From: Acidithiobacillus sp.
GTDB taxonomy: Bacteria; Pseudomonadota; Gammaproteobacteria; Acidithiobacillales; Acidithiobacillaceae
Assembly: GCA_028065135.1 (NCBI GenBank)
Contig: JAPTWR010000066.1
Coordinates: 1 to 7,498 of the forward strand
DNA: 7,498 nucleotides
Direction of reading: 5' to 3'
The translations under genes and the position numbers were made by a program. Below the pieces are notes generated by a model. That model did not search any database. It was not told where the DNA came from and worked only from the letters and a program-made list of their open reading frames with translations. Positions 1 through 6,207 of this stretch are shown here, piece by piece (positions within the stretch are counted from its first letter, which is position 1; every line of letters begins with the position of its first letter).

Positions 1-116
1 TCAACATGATTACGCACCCAGGCCGTAGCCGCCTCAGCTTCGTTCGCCGAAAGATTCGTATCCTGAAAAAAGGCGCCGTGACCCGCTACGCCCTGCTGCG
101 TGCTGTTGTCGCTCAT
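1..116 (-). CDS. N-terminal fragment of an unrecognised protein (runs off the left edge)
   Basis: The reading frame starts with ATG at 116 and stays open to the window edge, giving 38 complete codons that begin MSDNSTQQGVAGHGAFFQ and end near TAWVRNHV. An AAGGAG ribosome binding site lies at 128-123 with a 6-base spacer, which strongly supports this start. The first 15 or so residues are rich in S, N, Q and G and look disordered. The following part (LSANEAEAATAWVRNHV) looks like the start of an amphipathic helix. There is no signal peptide or membrane segment in the visible part. I do not recognise the family, and too little is present to propose a function. The gene is divergent from the 107-aa gene at 309, so any shared regulation would act in the 117-308 gap. 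Confidence 0.75.
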   Translation of the reverse strand, partial: MSDNSTQQGVAGHGAFFQDTNLSANEAEAATAWVRNHV

Positions 117-122
117 GATGGT

Positions 123-128
123 CTCCTT
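123..128 (-). promoter_or_regulatory. Ribosome binding site of the left-edge gene
   Basis: On the minus strand this reads AAGGAG, followed by a 6-base spacer and ATG at 116. It is a near-consensus Shine-Dalgarno sequence and is the main evidence that the truncated left-edge frame is a real gene. Confidence 0.75.
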
Positions 129-182
129 GGCCGTTAAGCCGCTTGTTGCGAATATGTTCTACACGTACCCAAGTAGTTGACC

Positions 183-197
183 ATTGTGCTCCACAAT
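183..197. repeat. Perfect inverted repeat ATTGTG-ctc-CACAAT, operator-like
   Basis: Two perfectly complementary 6-base arms flank a 3-base centre. The arms lie in the gap between two divergent genes, a usual place for a repressor or activator site. The symmetry does not continue outside the arms (C at 182 opposite A at 198). The 3-base loop makes a stable RNA hairpin less likely than a DNA-binding site. No regulator is identified; a match of this size can also arise by chance. Confidence 0.4.
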
Positions 198-222
198 AAT
201 TCCGTTGCCAAGTAAATGACTA

Positions 223-228
223 TATGAT
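223..228 (+). promoter_or_regulatory. Possible -10 element for the rightward two-gene unit
   Basis: TATGAT matches the sigma-70 -10 consensus at five of six positions and lies 80 bases before the ATG at 309. At the usual 17-base spacing the -35 region would be TTCCGT (200-205), a poor match, so this is a weak call unless an activator helps. If it is used, the transcript would start around 235 and carry the inverted repeat at 270-285 in its leader. Confidence 0.25.
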
Positions 229-269
229 TATCGTCGTGGATGACGTTTTGTATTTACGGATGGCTTTCC

Positions 270-285
270 TGTGCACTTATGCACA
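270..285. repeat. Perfect inverted repeat TGTGCA-ctta-TGCACA upstream of the 107-aa gene
   Basis: Six-base perfect arms surround a 4-base loop, 23 bases before the ATG at 309. As DNA it could be a dimeric regulator site. As RNA in a leader starting near 235 it could form a small hairpin. Like the repeat at 183-197 it contains TGTG and CACA half-elements, but the spacing differs, so the two are not clearly copies of one site. Confidence 0.4.
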
Positions 286-308
286 TTAAAACAAATGGAT
301 GGGATATT

Positions 309-629
309 ATGGGAAGCTTGGGACAGACGCAGATTCCGGCACCTGGGGAGATTGACGAACGTTGCCGCGCATTGTATCTGACTCCAGCGGTGCGCAGTAA
401 AGGATGGTTGCCGAACCTGTTTTGGCGACCTGCGACGCGGGATAACCCCTTCGGGACGCTGCGGGTGGATTCCTGGGAGCTGGAGGTGCTTTTTGCCGCG
501 ATTGGCGGTGAATCTGCCTTGTCGCGGGCGGCACTGGAACAGCGCGCACCCGGTCGCGCTGGATTCATTGAGCGCTCCATTGCCCACGGTGAATTGCCAC
601 TGCTGAGCTTTCGCGAGGACATACCTTAA
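309..629 (+). CDS. Unrecognised 107-residue protein, coupled to the RimK-type ligase
   Basis: This encodes a 106-107 residue protein of unknown family that begins MGSLGQTQIPAPGEIDERC. It has no signal peptide or membrane segment, so it is probably cytoplasmic. Visible features are a proline-rich start, three or four tryptophans (GWLPNLFWRP, DSWELEV), a charged region with many arginines and the C-terminus LPLLSFREDIP. Codon use is GC-rich at third positions, as in the neighbouring gene, which supports real coding. The frame is open back to an ATG at 240, but the protein before 309 is poor in quality. The ATG at 309 is preceded only by a weak GGGA/GGAT element. The stop is 3 bases before the ATG of the ATP-grasp gene, so the two are almost certainly co-translated. 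By position it could be a partner, regulator or substrate of that ligase; this is inference only. Confidence 0.65.
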   Translation: MGSLGQTQIPAPGEIDERCRALYLTPAVRSKGWLPNLFWRPATRDNPFGTLRVDSWELEVLFAAIGGESALSRAALEQRAPGRAGFIERSIAHGELPLLSFREDIP

Positions 630-632
630 GTC

Positions 633-1541
633 ATGCCCGCGCCGCCCCGCATTGCGATTCTCTCGCACCATACCGGGTTGTACTCGACCCGTCGCCTGCT
701 GGATGCGGTTGCCGCGGCGGGCGCAGAACCCGTATTGCTGCAGCCTGAGCATTGCTTATTGATGTTAGATGATACCGCGGCCCGGCTTTACTACAGATCA
801 TCTCTCCTGGCGCCCTGTACCGCAGTGATTCCGCGAGTAGGCGGTCCGCTGACGCACTTAGGGTCACGCCTGCTCCGTTTTTTTGCGGGGGAAGGCAGTT
901 GCTGCCTCAACAGTGCGGAATCGCTGGAGTTGTCCCGTGATAAGTTTGCTTCTTTGCAGGTCCTGGTTGCCGCGGGTATTGCGGTGCCGAAGACGGCCTA
1001 TTTCACGCAGATGGAGCAGCGTGATCTAGCAGTGTCTGCCGTGGGTACGCCCTTGGTACATAAACTGCTCAGTGGTTCCCAGGGGGTGGGCGTTAGTCTG
1101 GCGGAGACGGATATAGCGGCACGGGGAATGCTGGACACCTTTCTTCATCTGCAACACGAAGCGATGGTTCAGCGCTTTCTTCCAGGGCGTCATGATTTTC
1201 GGATGATCGTCCTCTTCGGCGAGGTGGTTGCGGCCATGCGCAGGGATGCTTCTGCTGAGGATTTTCGCAGCAATCTGCATTGCGGGGGCCGGGCGTCGGC
1301 GCTGCTGGATTTGCCGGAAGATTTTGCCGCCATTGCCCGCCTGTCGGCGGCTTCACTAGGTCTGGGTTTTGCCGGGGTGGATATCATGCTGGCGGAAAAT
1401 CAGCGGCCTTTGGTACTGGAAGTAAATCCCGTCCCCAGCTTGGAAGGTATCGAAGGAATCACGGGTCAGGATATCGCCGGTACTTTGGTTAAAGCGCTTT
1501 TACAGCAGGCCCTGTCCCCATCTCTGCAACCGCGGTTGTAA
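633..1541 (+). CDS. rimK: RimK-family alpha-L-glutamate ligase (ATP-grasp)
   Basis: This 302-residue protein has the length and layout of RimK, which adds glutamate residues to the C-terminus of ribosomal protein S6 using ATP; relatives modify other peptides or cofactors. The N-terminal pre-ATP-grasp domain (about 5-100) opens with RIAILSHHTGLYSTRRL and contains AVIPRVGG at 64-71. The ATP-grasp region holds K144, the lid loop GSQGVGVSLAE (148-158), DFRM at 188-191, EDFRSNLHCGG (209-219), the metal-binding D250 of GVDIM, and LEVNPVPSLEGIEG (262-275) with E263 and N265. These match the E. coli RimK pattern closely. The NPVPS stretch replaces the usual NASPG, a mild variation next to the active site. 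There is no strong ribosome binding site, so translation probably depends on the gene 3 bases upstream. The 3' end overlaps plsC on the other strand. Family is sure; S6 as substrate is an assumption. Confidence 0.9.
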   Translation: MPAPPRIAILSHHTGLYSTRRLLDAVAAAGAEPVLLQPEHCLLMLDDTAARLYYRSSLLAPCTAVIPRVGGPLTHLGSRLLRFFAGEGSCCLNSAESLELSRDKFASLQVLVAAGIAVPKTAYFTQMEQRDLAVSAVGTPLVHKLLSGSQGVGVSLAETDIAARGMLDTFLHLQHEAMVQRFLPGRHDFRMIVLFGEVVAAMRRDASAEDFRSNLHCGGRASALLDLPEDFAAIARLSAASLGLGFAGVDIMLAENQRPLVLEVNPVPSLEGIEGITGQDIAGTLVKALLQQALSPSLQPRL

Positions 1542-2217
1542 TCCAGTCTTGTGCTTGCTGGTTGAGGGCTGCGGCTTTACCTACGGGGGCTAGTGCGGGG
1601 CCGATTTGCACCTCAACTACCCCCGGCCATTTGCGCCAATCTGCGCGTGGCCAGAAGCACCCGCTATTCACGGCGATGGGCAGGAGCGGAACCTGGGCGC
1701 GAATGGCCAGGCCAGCGGCCGTGCTGCTGAAAGGACCAACCTTGCCACAGGGGTGACGGGTGCCTTCCGGGAAAATCACTACATTAAAGCCTGCCGCCAG
1801 ACGGACTTTGCCTTCTTCAATTACCTCCACCAAGGCCTGCCTGCCGGCGTCGCGGTCGATACCAATGGGCCAGGATAGATGCAGGCCCCAGCCAATCACT
1901 GGGATACGGAGAAGTTCCTTTTTCAGTACATAGGAGAGTCGTGGGAAGATGCACCAGAGGAGCAGAGTCTCCAATGCCGATTGATGGTTGGCGACGATGA
2001 CGCAGGGCGTGGCGGGAATGTTGGCGAGGCCGCAAACCCGATAACGCAGGCCACAACTCCAGTGGAGCCAGCTGACGCCGGTACGTGCCCATAAACGACT
2101 GGTCCAGACTCTCGCCGTCAGCGGCAACAAGGTGACGGTCAGGCTGAAAAAGGCCCAGACCAGGGTCCAGATTGTAAAACCAATGTAGAACAAGCTACTG
2201 CGAATAGTGCGTATCAC
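1489..2217 (-). CDS. plsC: 1-acyl-sn-glycerol-3-phosphate acyltransferase (PlsC family)
   Basis: This 242-residue protein belongs to the PlsC/LPLAT family, which acylates lysophosphatidic acid at position 2 to give phosphatidic acid at the inner membrane. A hydrophobic N-terminal segment (about 8-34) anchors it. Acyltransferase motif I is NHQSALE (77-83): the usual NHX4D is NHX4E here, a variant I recall in proteobacterial relatives. Motif II is around GIDRD (119-123), motif III is FPEGTR (149-154), and motif IV is VPLLPIAVNSG (176-186). The gene starts with GTG at 2217; the GTG shares four bases (GTGA) with the gmhB stop, so it is translationally coupled as the last gene of the glyQ operon. 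Its 3' end lies inside the convergent rimK-like gene with a 53-base overlap. The family is firm; the acyl acceptor is inferred. Confidence 0.92.
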   Translation of the reverse strand: MIRTIRSSLFYIGFTIWTLVWAFFSLTVTLLPLTARVWTSRLWARTGVSWLHWSCGLRYRVCGLANIPATPCVIVANHQSALETLLLWCIFPRLSYVLKKELLRIPVIGWGLHLSWPIGIDRDAGRQALVEVIEEGKVRLAAGFNVVIFPEGTRHPCGKVGPFSSTAAGLAIRAQVPLLPIAVNSGCFWPRADWRKWPGVVEVQIGPALAPVGKAAALNQQAQDWITTAVAEMGTGPAVKAL

Positions 2218-2753
2218 GGAATGCCGAGAATGGCGTGTACCGCCGCGTTAAGATCCGCAAAAATGGAAACGCCCGCCGCTTCCGCTGTCAAACGCATGCT
2301 TTGGCCTTTACCCGTCAGCACCAGCATGGGTCGTGCACCGGCTGCACGCGCGGCGAGCATATCGCGCATACTGTCGCCAATGGCGGGAACCTGCTCCAGT
2401 GAGATCTGCAGACGCTCCTGTATCTCGCGAAACAGGCCGGGTGCCGGTTTGCGACACGCGCATTCTGCTTCCGGAGGATGAGGACAGAAGAAAATGGCAT
2501 CTATCCGACCGCCTACGGCAGCGAGCTCCTGACGCATACGCTGATGAATAGCGGTCAGGGTACGGATATCGAAAAGCCTTCGACCTACACCGGACTGGTT
2601 GGTGGCTACCACAACCTGGTAGCTGGCGCGGTTCAGCCGCGCAATAGCCTCTAGACTGCCCGGAATAGGGCGCCACTCGGCGGGAGATTTGATAAAGGCG
2701 TTACTGTCTTCGTTGATGACACCGTCACGATCAAGGATCACCAGTTGCCCCAT
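2214..2753 (-). CDS. gmhB: D-glycero-D-manno-heptose-1,7-bisphosphate 7-phosphatase
   Basis: This 179-residue HAD-superfamily phosphatase removes the C7 phosphate from heptose bisphosphate in the cytoplasmic route to ADP-heptose for the LPS inner core. The HAD nucleophile motif is LDRDGVIN (7-14) with D8 and D10. The second motif lies around ATNQSGVG (50-57). A zinc-binding set of C90, H92, C98 and C100 (CPHPPEAECACRKP) is typical of GmhB, with a shorter loop between the pairs than in E. coli. K102 and GDSMRD (126-131) complete the active site. The length matches the family. The ATG overlaps the glyS stop by one base (TGATG), and the stop overlaps the plsC start, so it sits in the middle of a coupled operon. 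The related histidinol-phosphate phosphatase domain is a less likely alternative. Confidence 0.95.
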   Translation of the reverse strand: MGQLVILDRDGVINEDSNAFIKSPAEWRPIPGSLEAIARLNRASYQVVVATNQSGVGRRLFDIRTLTAIHQRMRQELAAVGGRIDAIFFCPHPPEAECACRKPAPGLFREIQERLQISLEQVPAIGDSMRDMLAARAAGARPMLVLTGKGQSMRLTAEAAGVSIFADLNAAVHAILGIP

Positions 2754-4837
2754 CAGGCCCCCTGTAACTGCGAAAAGTCGGCGATGCGCAGAAACACCTC
2801 CTGGAGCTGGGCAAGCAGGGCGAGACGGTTCTGGCGTAGTACAGGCTCTTCAGCAAGAACCATGACCGCATCAAAAAATTGATCGACCGAGGGACGTAAG
2901 CCCGCGAGCAAGTCTAAAGTGGCGGCATACTGGTTTTTTGCGAGCTGCACATGAACGGGTTGCGCCAGGACTTGCCAATGTTCCCAGAGTGCGCCCTCTG
3001 CGGGATCCGCAAAGTGCCGCGGGTCTACTTGCCAGTCAGCGGAGAGGGGCTCCTTGCGCAATAGATTGTTGATCCGTTTGATCAGCGCCGCCAGAGCATC
3101 CGCCGCCGCATGTTCGGCCTGGAAAAGGGCGAGGGCCTCAAGACGCTGGCGCGCATCCAGTGGTTCGTGGGGTTGGCGGCTGAGCACGGCGGCGATCTGG
3201 TCGGCGCGAAAACCCTCTTCCCGGAAGTGGACACGCATCCGATCTTGAAAGAAGTCGAGCACTGCGCTCCGTGTTTCTGTTCTGTTCTTGGCAACAGCGC
3301 TGCCGTAAGCGACCAGCGCACTGGTTACCGCCGTGTCCAGATTCAGGGGCACCCGAGCATCCAGCACAATGCGCAGCACCCCCAGTGCGGCGCGGCGCAG
3401 GGCAAAAGGGTCGCGGTCACCGGTAGGCACTTTGCCGATGGCGAAAAAGCCGCAGAGGGTGTCCAGTTTGTCGGCAATGGCCAGGCACTGCCCATGCGCA
3501 TCTGCCGGAATTTCATCATCGCGACCACTGGGCATGTAATGCTGGGTGATGGCTGTGGCAACACGGATATTTTCATTGTCATGTCGGGCGTAGTGGCCGC
3601 CCATGATGCCCTGCAATTCCGGAAACTCGCCCACCAGACCGCTAAGCAGGTCACTTTTGCAGAGTTCTGCGGCGCGGCCCACATCGCTTGCATTTGCTGC
3701 GAACTGCGGCGCGAGGGCTGTTGCAAGTGCCTGCAGGCGCGTGGTTTTGTCGAAAATGCTGCCGAGGCCGTCCTGAAACAGCACCCCGGCGAGTGCGCCC
3801 CGTCGCGTCTGCAGGGAGACTTGGCGATCCTGATCCCAGAAGAAGGCAGCATCGGCCAGTCGGGCGCGCAGTACCCGGTTATTCCCATTGATGACGACCT
3901 TCGCATCCAGGCTGTGCAGGTTGGCCGCGAACAGATAATGGGGCACCAGGCACCCATCCTGGCCGCGCAGGGGAATATAACGCTGGTGCTGCATCATGAC
4001 CGTAATCAGCACCTCTTCCGGTACCTGCAGATAGTCCTCGGCGAAGCTGCCGGCGAGAATGACCGGCCATTCGTTGAGTCCGGTGATCTCATCCAGCAGT
4101 GCTTCCGGCAGGATGGGGATGACGGCCATCTCATCGGCCAAGGTTGCTATTTTGCTGGCAATGCGCGCGCGACGCTCGGCAAAATCTGCCATCACTTTTG
4201 CCTGCAATAAGGATTCGGCGTAATCGGCGGGGGTGGTAATCTGGACCGACTGGGGATGATGGACGCGATGCCCGAAACTTTCTCCACCGGCGGCCAGACC
4301 AAAAACGTTCCAGTCCAGCACCTGCTGGCCCTGGCGCAGCAAGAGCCAGCGCACCGGACGCAGGAAACTATCGGGACGTTCCCCCCAATGCATACGCTTG
4401 CGCAGGGGCAAACTGGCCACCAGCTTGCTGGCGATCTCGGGTAACAGGAGATGGCTGTCCTGGGCCGCGCCGACTTCCCGCCACGCAAGGATTGGGCCTT
4501 TGTCCGTTTCCAGGGTGAGCAGATCGTCTACGCTGACCCCGCAGGAGCGGGCAAAGCCCTCTGCTGCCGCCGTGGGCCTACCCCGCGCATCACGGGCGCG
4601 TTCTACGGGCGGGCCACGACGCAGGGTTTCCTGCGGCAGACTCTGCCGGGACACGTCTTTAATCCAGAGGGCGAGTCGTCGCGGAGTGACATAGCCGCGG
4701 ATGCTTCCATACTGCACCCCAGCTTTGTCGAGTAATTGGCCCATGATCTCGGTCGCGGCATCCTGCAGGGGTACTTGTTCCCGCGCCGGCAATTCTTCAC
4801 AGCCTAGTTCCAGCAGGAGATCTTCAGGCGCTGACAT
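2753..4837 (-). CDS. glyS: Glycine--tRNA ligase, beta subunit
   Basis: This 694-residue protein is the beta subunit of the alpha2-beta2 bacterial glycyl-tRNA synthetase. It contributes tRNA recognition and is needed for charging tRNA-Gly. The N-terminus [18 protein letters not shown] is the family hallmark. Other characteristic stretches are [31 protein letters not shown], the [13 protein letters not shown] block and HQRYIPL. The C-terminal part (about 580-680) is the helical DALR-like anticodon-binding region. The frame is open upstream to an ATG at 4969, but that extension lies wholly over the end of glyQ and does not resemble the family. The chosen ATG at 4837 has a GGAG element about 6 bases upstream and gives a length close to E. 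coli GlyS (689). The gene overlaps glyQ by 14 bases and its TGA shares one base with the gmhB ATG. No frameshift or truncation is seen. Confidence 0.98.
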   Translation of the reverse strand: MSAPEDLLLELGCEELPAREQVPLQDAATEIMGQLLDKAGVQYGSIRGYVTPRRLALWIKDVSRQSLPQETLRRGPPVERARDARGRPTAAAEGFARSCGVSVDDLLTLETDKGPILAWREVGAAQDSHLLLPEIASKLVASLPLRKRMHWGERPDSFLRPVRWLLLRQGQQVLDWNVFGLAAGGESFGHRVHHPQSVQITTPADYAESLLQAKVMADFAERRARIASKIATLADEMAVIPILPEALLDEITGLNEWPVILAGSFAEDYLQVPEEVLITVMMQHQRYIPLRGQDGCLVPHYLFAANLHSLDAKVVINGNNRVLRARLADAAFFWDQDRQVSLQTRRGALAGVLFQDGLGSIFDKTTRLQALATALAPQFAANASDVGRAAELCKSDLLSGLVGEFPELQGIMGGHYARHDNENIRVATAITQHYMPSGRDDEIPADAHGQCLAIADKLDTLCGFFAIGKVPTGDRDPFALRRAALGVLRIVLDARVPLNLDTAVTSALVAYGSAVAKNRTETRSAVLDFFQDRMRVHFREEGFRADQIAAVLSRQPHEPLDARQRLEALALFQAEHAAADALAALIKRINNLLRKEPLSADWQVDPRHFADPAEGALWEHWQVLAQPVHVQLAKNQYAATLDLLAGLRPSVDQFFDAVMVLAEEPVLRQNRLALLAQLQEVFLRIADFSQLQGA

Positions 4838-5708
4838 CTTGGCTCCGCAGTAAAGGATGACCGAGGGCGGTACGCGCTTCGGCATAGTTCTCGGCGACGC
4901 CACGGGCGAGAGTACGGACGCGGCCGATGAATCGCGCGCGCTCGTTGACGCCGATGGCATGGCGGGCATCCAGCAGGTTGAAGGTGTGGGAGCAGTCCAG
5001 TATCCGTTCGTAGGCGGGCAGGGGGAGCTGCGCCGTCAACAACGCACGGCAGTCTTTTTCTGCCTGGTCGAAGCGCTGGAAAAGGTCTTCTACCGGAGCC
5101 AGCTCAAAATTATAGCGGGATTGCTCCACTTCGTTCTGATGAAACACATCTCCGTAGAGGACGCCGGGGGTCCACACGAGGTCATAAACACTTTCGACGC
5201 CCTGCAGGTACATGGCCAGCCGTTCCAGACCATAAGTGACTTCGCCCATGACCGGATGACAATCCAAGCCACCCACCTGCTGGAAATAGGTGAACTGGGT
5301 GACTTCCATCCCATTCAGCCAGACTTCCCAGCCCAGACCCCAGGCACCCAGGGTCGGTGACTCCCAGTCATCTTCGACAAAACGGATATCCTGCACCCGG
5401 GAATCAATACCGAGGGCCGCCAGCGATTCGAGGTAGAGTTCTTGCAGGTTCACCGGATTAGGTTTGAGCACCGCCTGAAACTGATAGTAGTGCTGGAGAC
5501 GATTGGGATTATTTCCGTAACGGCCATCCGTGGGACGCCGGGAGGGCTGCACATAGGCGGCCCGCCATGGCTCGGGGCCGATGGCCCGCAGGAAAGTGGC
5601 GGGGTGGAAGGTGCCGGCACCGACCGGCATGTCCATGGGCTGGAGCAGAACACAGCCTTGACCGGCCCAGAAGCCTTGCAGTTGCTGGATGATTTCCTGG
5701 AAGGTCAT
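4824..5708 (-). CDS. glyQ: Glycine--tRNA ligase, alpha subunit
   Basis: This 294-residue protein is the catalytic alpha subunit of the heterotetrameric class II glycyl-tRNA synthetase, which forms glycyl-adenylate. It is collinear with E. coli GlyQ. Visible conserved blocks include [19 protein letters not shown] at the start, the [20 protein letters not shown] region, [15 protein letters not shown] (class II motif 2 area), [43 protein letters not shown] and [12 protein letters not shown]. It differs from E. coli in small ways only, for instance a short deletion around [15 protein letters not shown]. The ATG at 5708 agrees with the family N-terminus, although the ribosome binding site (AGAG) is weak. 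It is the first gene of the glyQ-glyS-gmhB-plsC run and lies behind a predicted promoter at 5735-5764. No T-box or other leader structure was seen in the short upstream gap. Confidence 0.98.
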   Translation of the reverse strand: MTFQEIIQQLQGFWAGQGCVLLQPMDMPVGAGTFHPATFLRAIGPEPWRAAYVQPSRRPTDGRYGNNPNRLQHYYQFQAVLKPNPVNLQELYLESLAALGIDSRVQDIRFVEDDWESPTLGAWGLGWEVWLNGMEVTQFTYFQQVGGLDCHPVMGEVTYGLERLAMYLQGVESVYDLVWTPGVLYGDVFHQNEVEQSRYNFELAPVEDLFQRFDQAEKDCRALLTAQLPLPAYERILDCSHTFNLLDARHAIGVNERARFIGRVRTLARGVAENYAEARTALGHPLLRSQDVSA

Positions 5709-5734
5709 ACGGATCTCTGGCAGAAGTTTCGCGC

Positions 5735-5764
5735 ATTATGACCCAACGCAGCCTGCCCTGTGAA
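5735..5764 (-). promoter_or_regulatory. Predicted sigma-70-type promoter for the glyQ operon
   Basis: On the minus strand the -35 element TTCACA (5764-5759) matches TTGACA at five of six positions. An 18-base spacer follows, then the -10 element CATAAT (5740-5735), which matches TATAAT at five of six. Transcription would start around 5728, leaving a leader of about 20 bases before glyQ. It lies in the 89-base gap between the Roadblock gene and glyQ, so the housekeeping operon need not depend on transcription from the GTPase module. This is by eye and unverified. Confidence 0.5.
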
Positions 5765-5797
5765 GGGCGCCCGTCTGTTCGCGCGCCGCGATTGACC

Positions 5798-6160
5798 TCA
5801 AAGTAATTCGGCAATTCCCAGAGCCGCCCGCTTCGCGTCGAGAAATACCAGTCCAAGCTTCGCCTCTTTACGCGCAATAACGGTCAGAACGGCATCCGGG
5901 CCAGCGTGAATGAGTAGGACGTAGCCGTTATCGCCCTTGATCATGACTTGTTCCAGCTCGCCTCGCGCCAGTTCTACGGCAGTGCGGTCGCCCAGGGAAA
6001 GCATCGCCGCCGCCATGGCACCGACCCGGTCTTCATCCATGGTCGAAGAAAGCAGTGAGGCGATAGTGAGTCCATCGGTAGAAATTACGGCTGAGGCCTC
6101 GATGTCCGCAGAAGACCCGTTCAGATCACTGAGGACGGACTTGAGCATTTCTTCACGCAT
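5798..6160 (-). CDS. Roadblock/LC7 domain protein (MglB-like)
   Basis: This 120-residue protein is a single Roadblock/LC7 domain, the fold of MglB, which acts as a GTPase-activating or scaffold dimer for MglA-type small GTPases. Typical features are the N-terminal helix MREEMLKSVLSDLNG, the strand with DIEASAVISTDGLTIAS (about 19-35), the central helix AMAAAMLSLGDRTAVELARG (about 48-67), the strands EQVMIKGDNGYVLLIHAG and AVLTVIARKEAKLGLVFLDA, and a C-terminal helix. The frame is open back to 6322 over the neighbouring gene, but the ATG at 6160 has an AGGAG ribosome binding site 7 bases upstream and gives a complete domain with nothing extra. It lies 47 bases behind the 212-aa gene and two genes behind the GTPase, its probable partner. 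It has no membrane segment. The biological process served is not shown by the sequence. Confidence 0.95.
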   Translation of the reverse strand: MREEMLKSVLSDLNGSSADIEASAVISTDGLTIASLLSSTMDEDRVGAMAAAMLSLGDRTAVELARGELEQVMIKGDNGYVLLIHAGPDAVLTVIARKEAKLGLVFLDAKRAALGIAELL

Positions 6161-6167
6161 TTTTATT

Positions 6168-6172
6168 CTCCT
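6168..6172 (-). promoter_or_regulatory. Ribosome binding site fixing the Roadblock gene start
   Basis: AGGAG on the minus strand, followed by a 7-base A/T spacer and ATG at 6160. It selects this start over the longer upstream frame reaching 6322, and it suggests that this small protein is translated more strongly than its upstream neighbours. Confidence 0.75.
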
Positions 6173-6207
6173 GATGACTTGTTGAGTGTATGAAAATATT
6201 TGTTTCT

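Larger units (their letters stand above)
117..308. other. Divergent intergenic region
   Basis: This 192-base, comparatively AT-rich stretch separates the leftward gene starting at 116 from the rightward gene starting at 309. It contains the leftward gene's ribosome binding site (128-123), a perfect inverted repeat at 183-197, a possible rightward -10 element at 223-228 and a second perfect inverted repeat at 270-285. A reading frame does extend upstream of 309 to an ATG at 240, but the part before 309 has no ribosome binding site and looks non-coding. No RNA gene or terminator is apparent. Confidence 0.6.

Noticed and set aside
240..308. Upstream ATG at 240 as start of the 107-aa gene
   Set aside because: The 23 extra residues lack a ribosome binding site and cover the inverted repeat at 270-285. 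The ATG at 309 fits better, though the evidence is not decisive.
228..752. 174-codon minus-strand frame across the 107-aa gene and the start of the RimK-like gene
   Set aside because: It is antisense to the well-supported RimK-like coding region, has a low-complexity, arginine-rich sequence, and spans an intergenic region.
3110..4210. Long open frame (366 codons) on the plus strand opposite glyS
   Set aside because: It lies entirely antisense to a clear, full-length glyS. The protein has no recognisable domain and the length is expected from GC-rich codon bias on the opposite strand.
4838..4969. N-terminal 44-residue extension of GlyS
   Set aside because: It overlaps the conserved end of glyQ, is unlike GlyS family N-termini, and the ATG at 4837 has a ribosome binding site and the family start.
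5755..5768. Hairpin GCCCT-gtga-AGGGC as a terminator after the Roadblock gene
   Set aside because: The stem is only 5 base pairs and no run of T follows on the minus strand; it also overlaps the predicted -35 element of the glyQ promoter.
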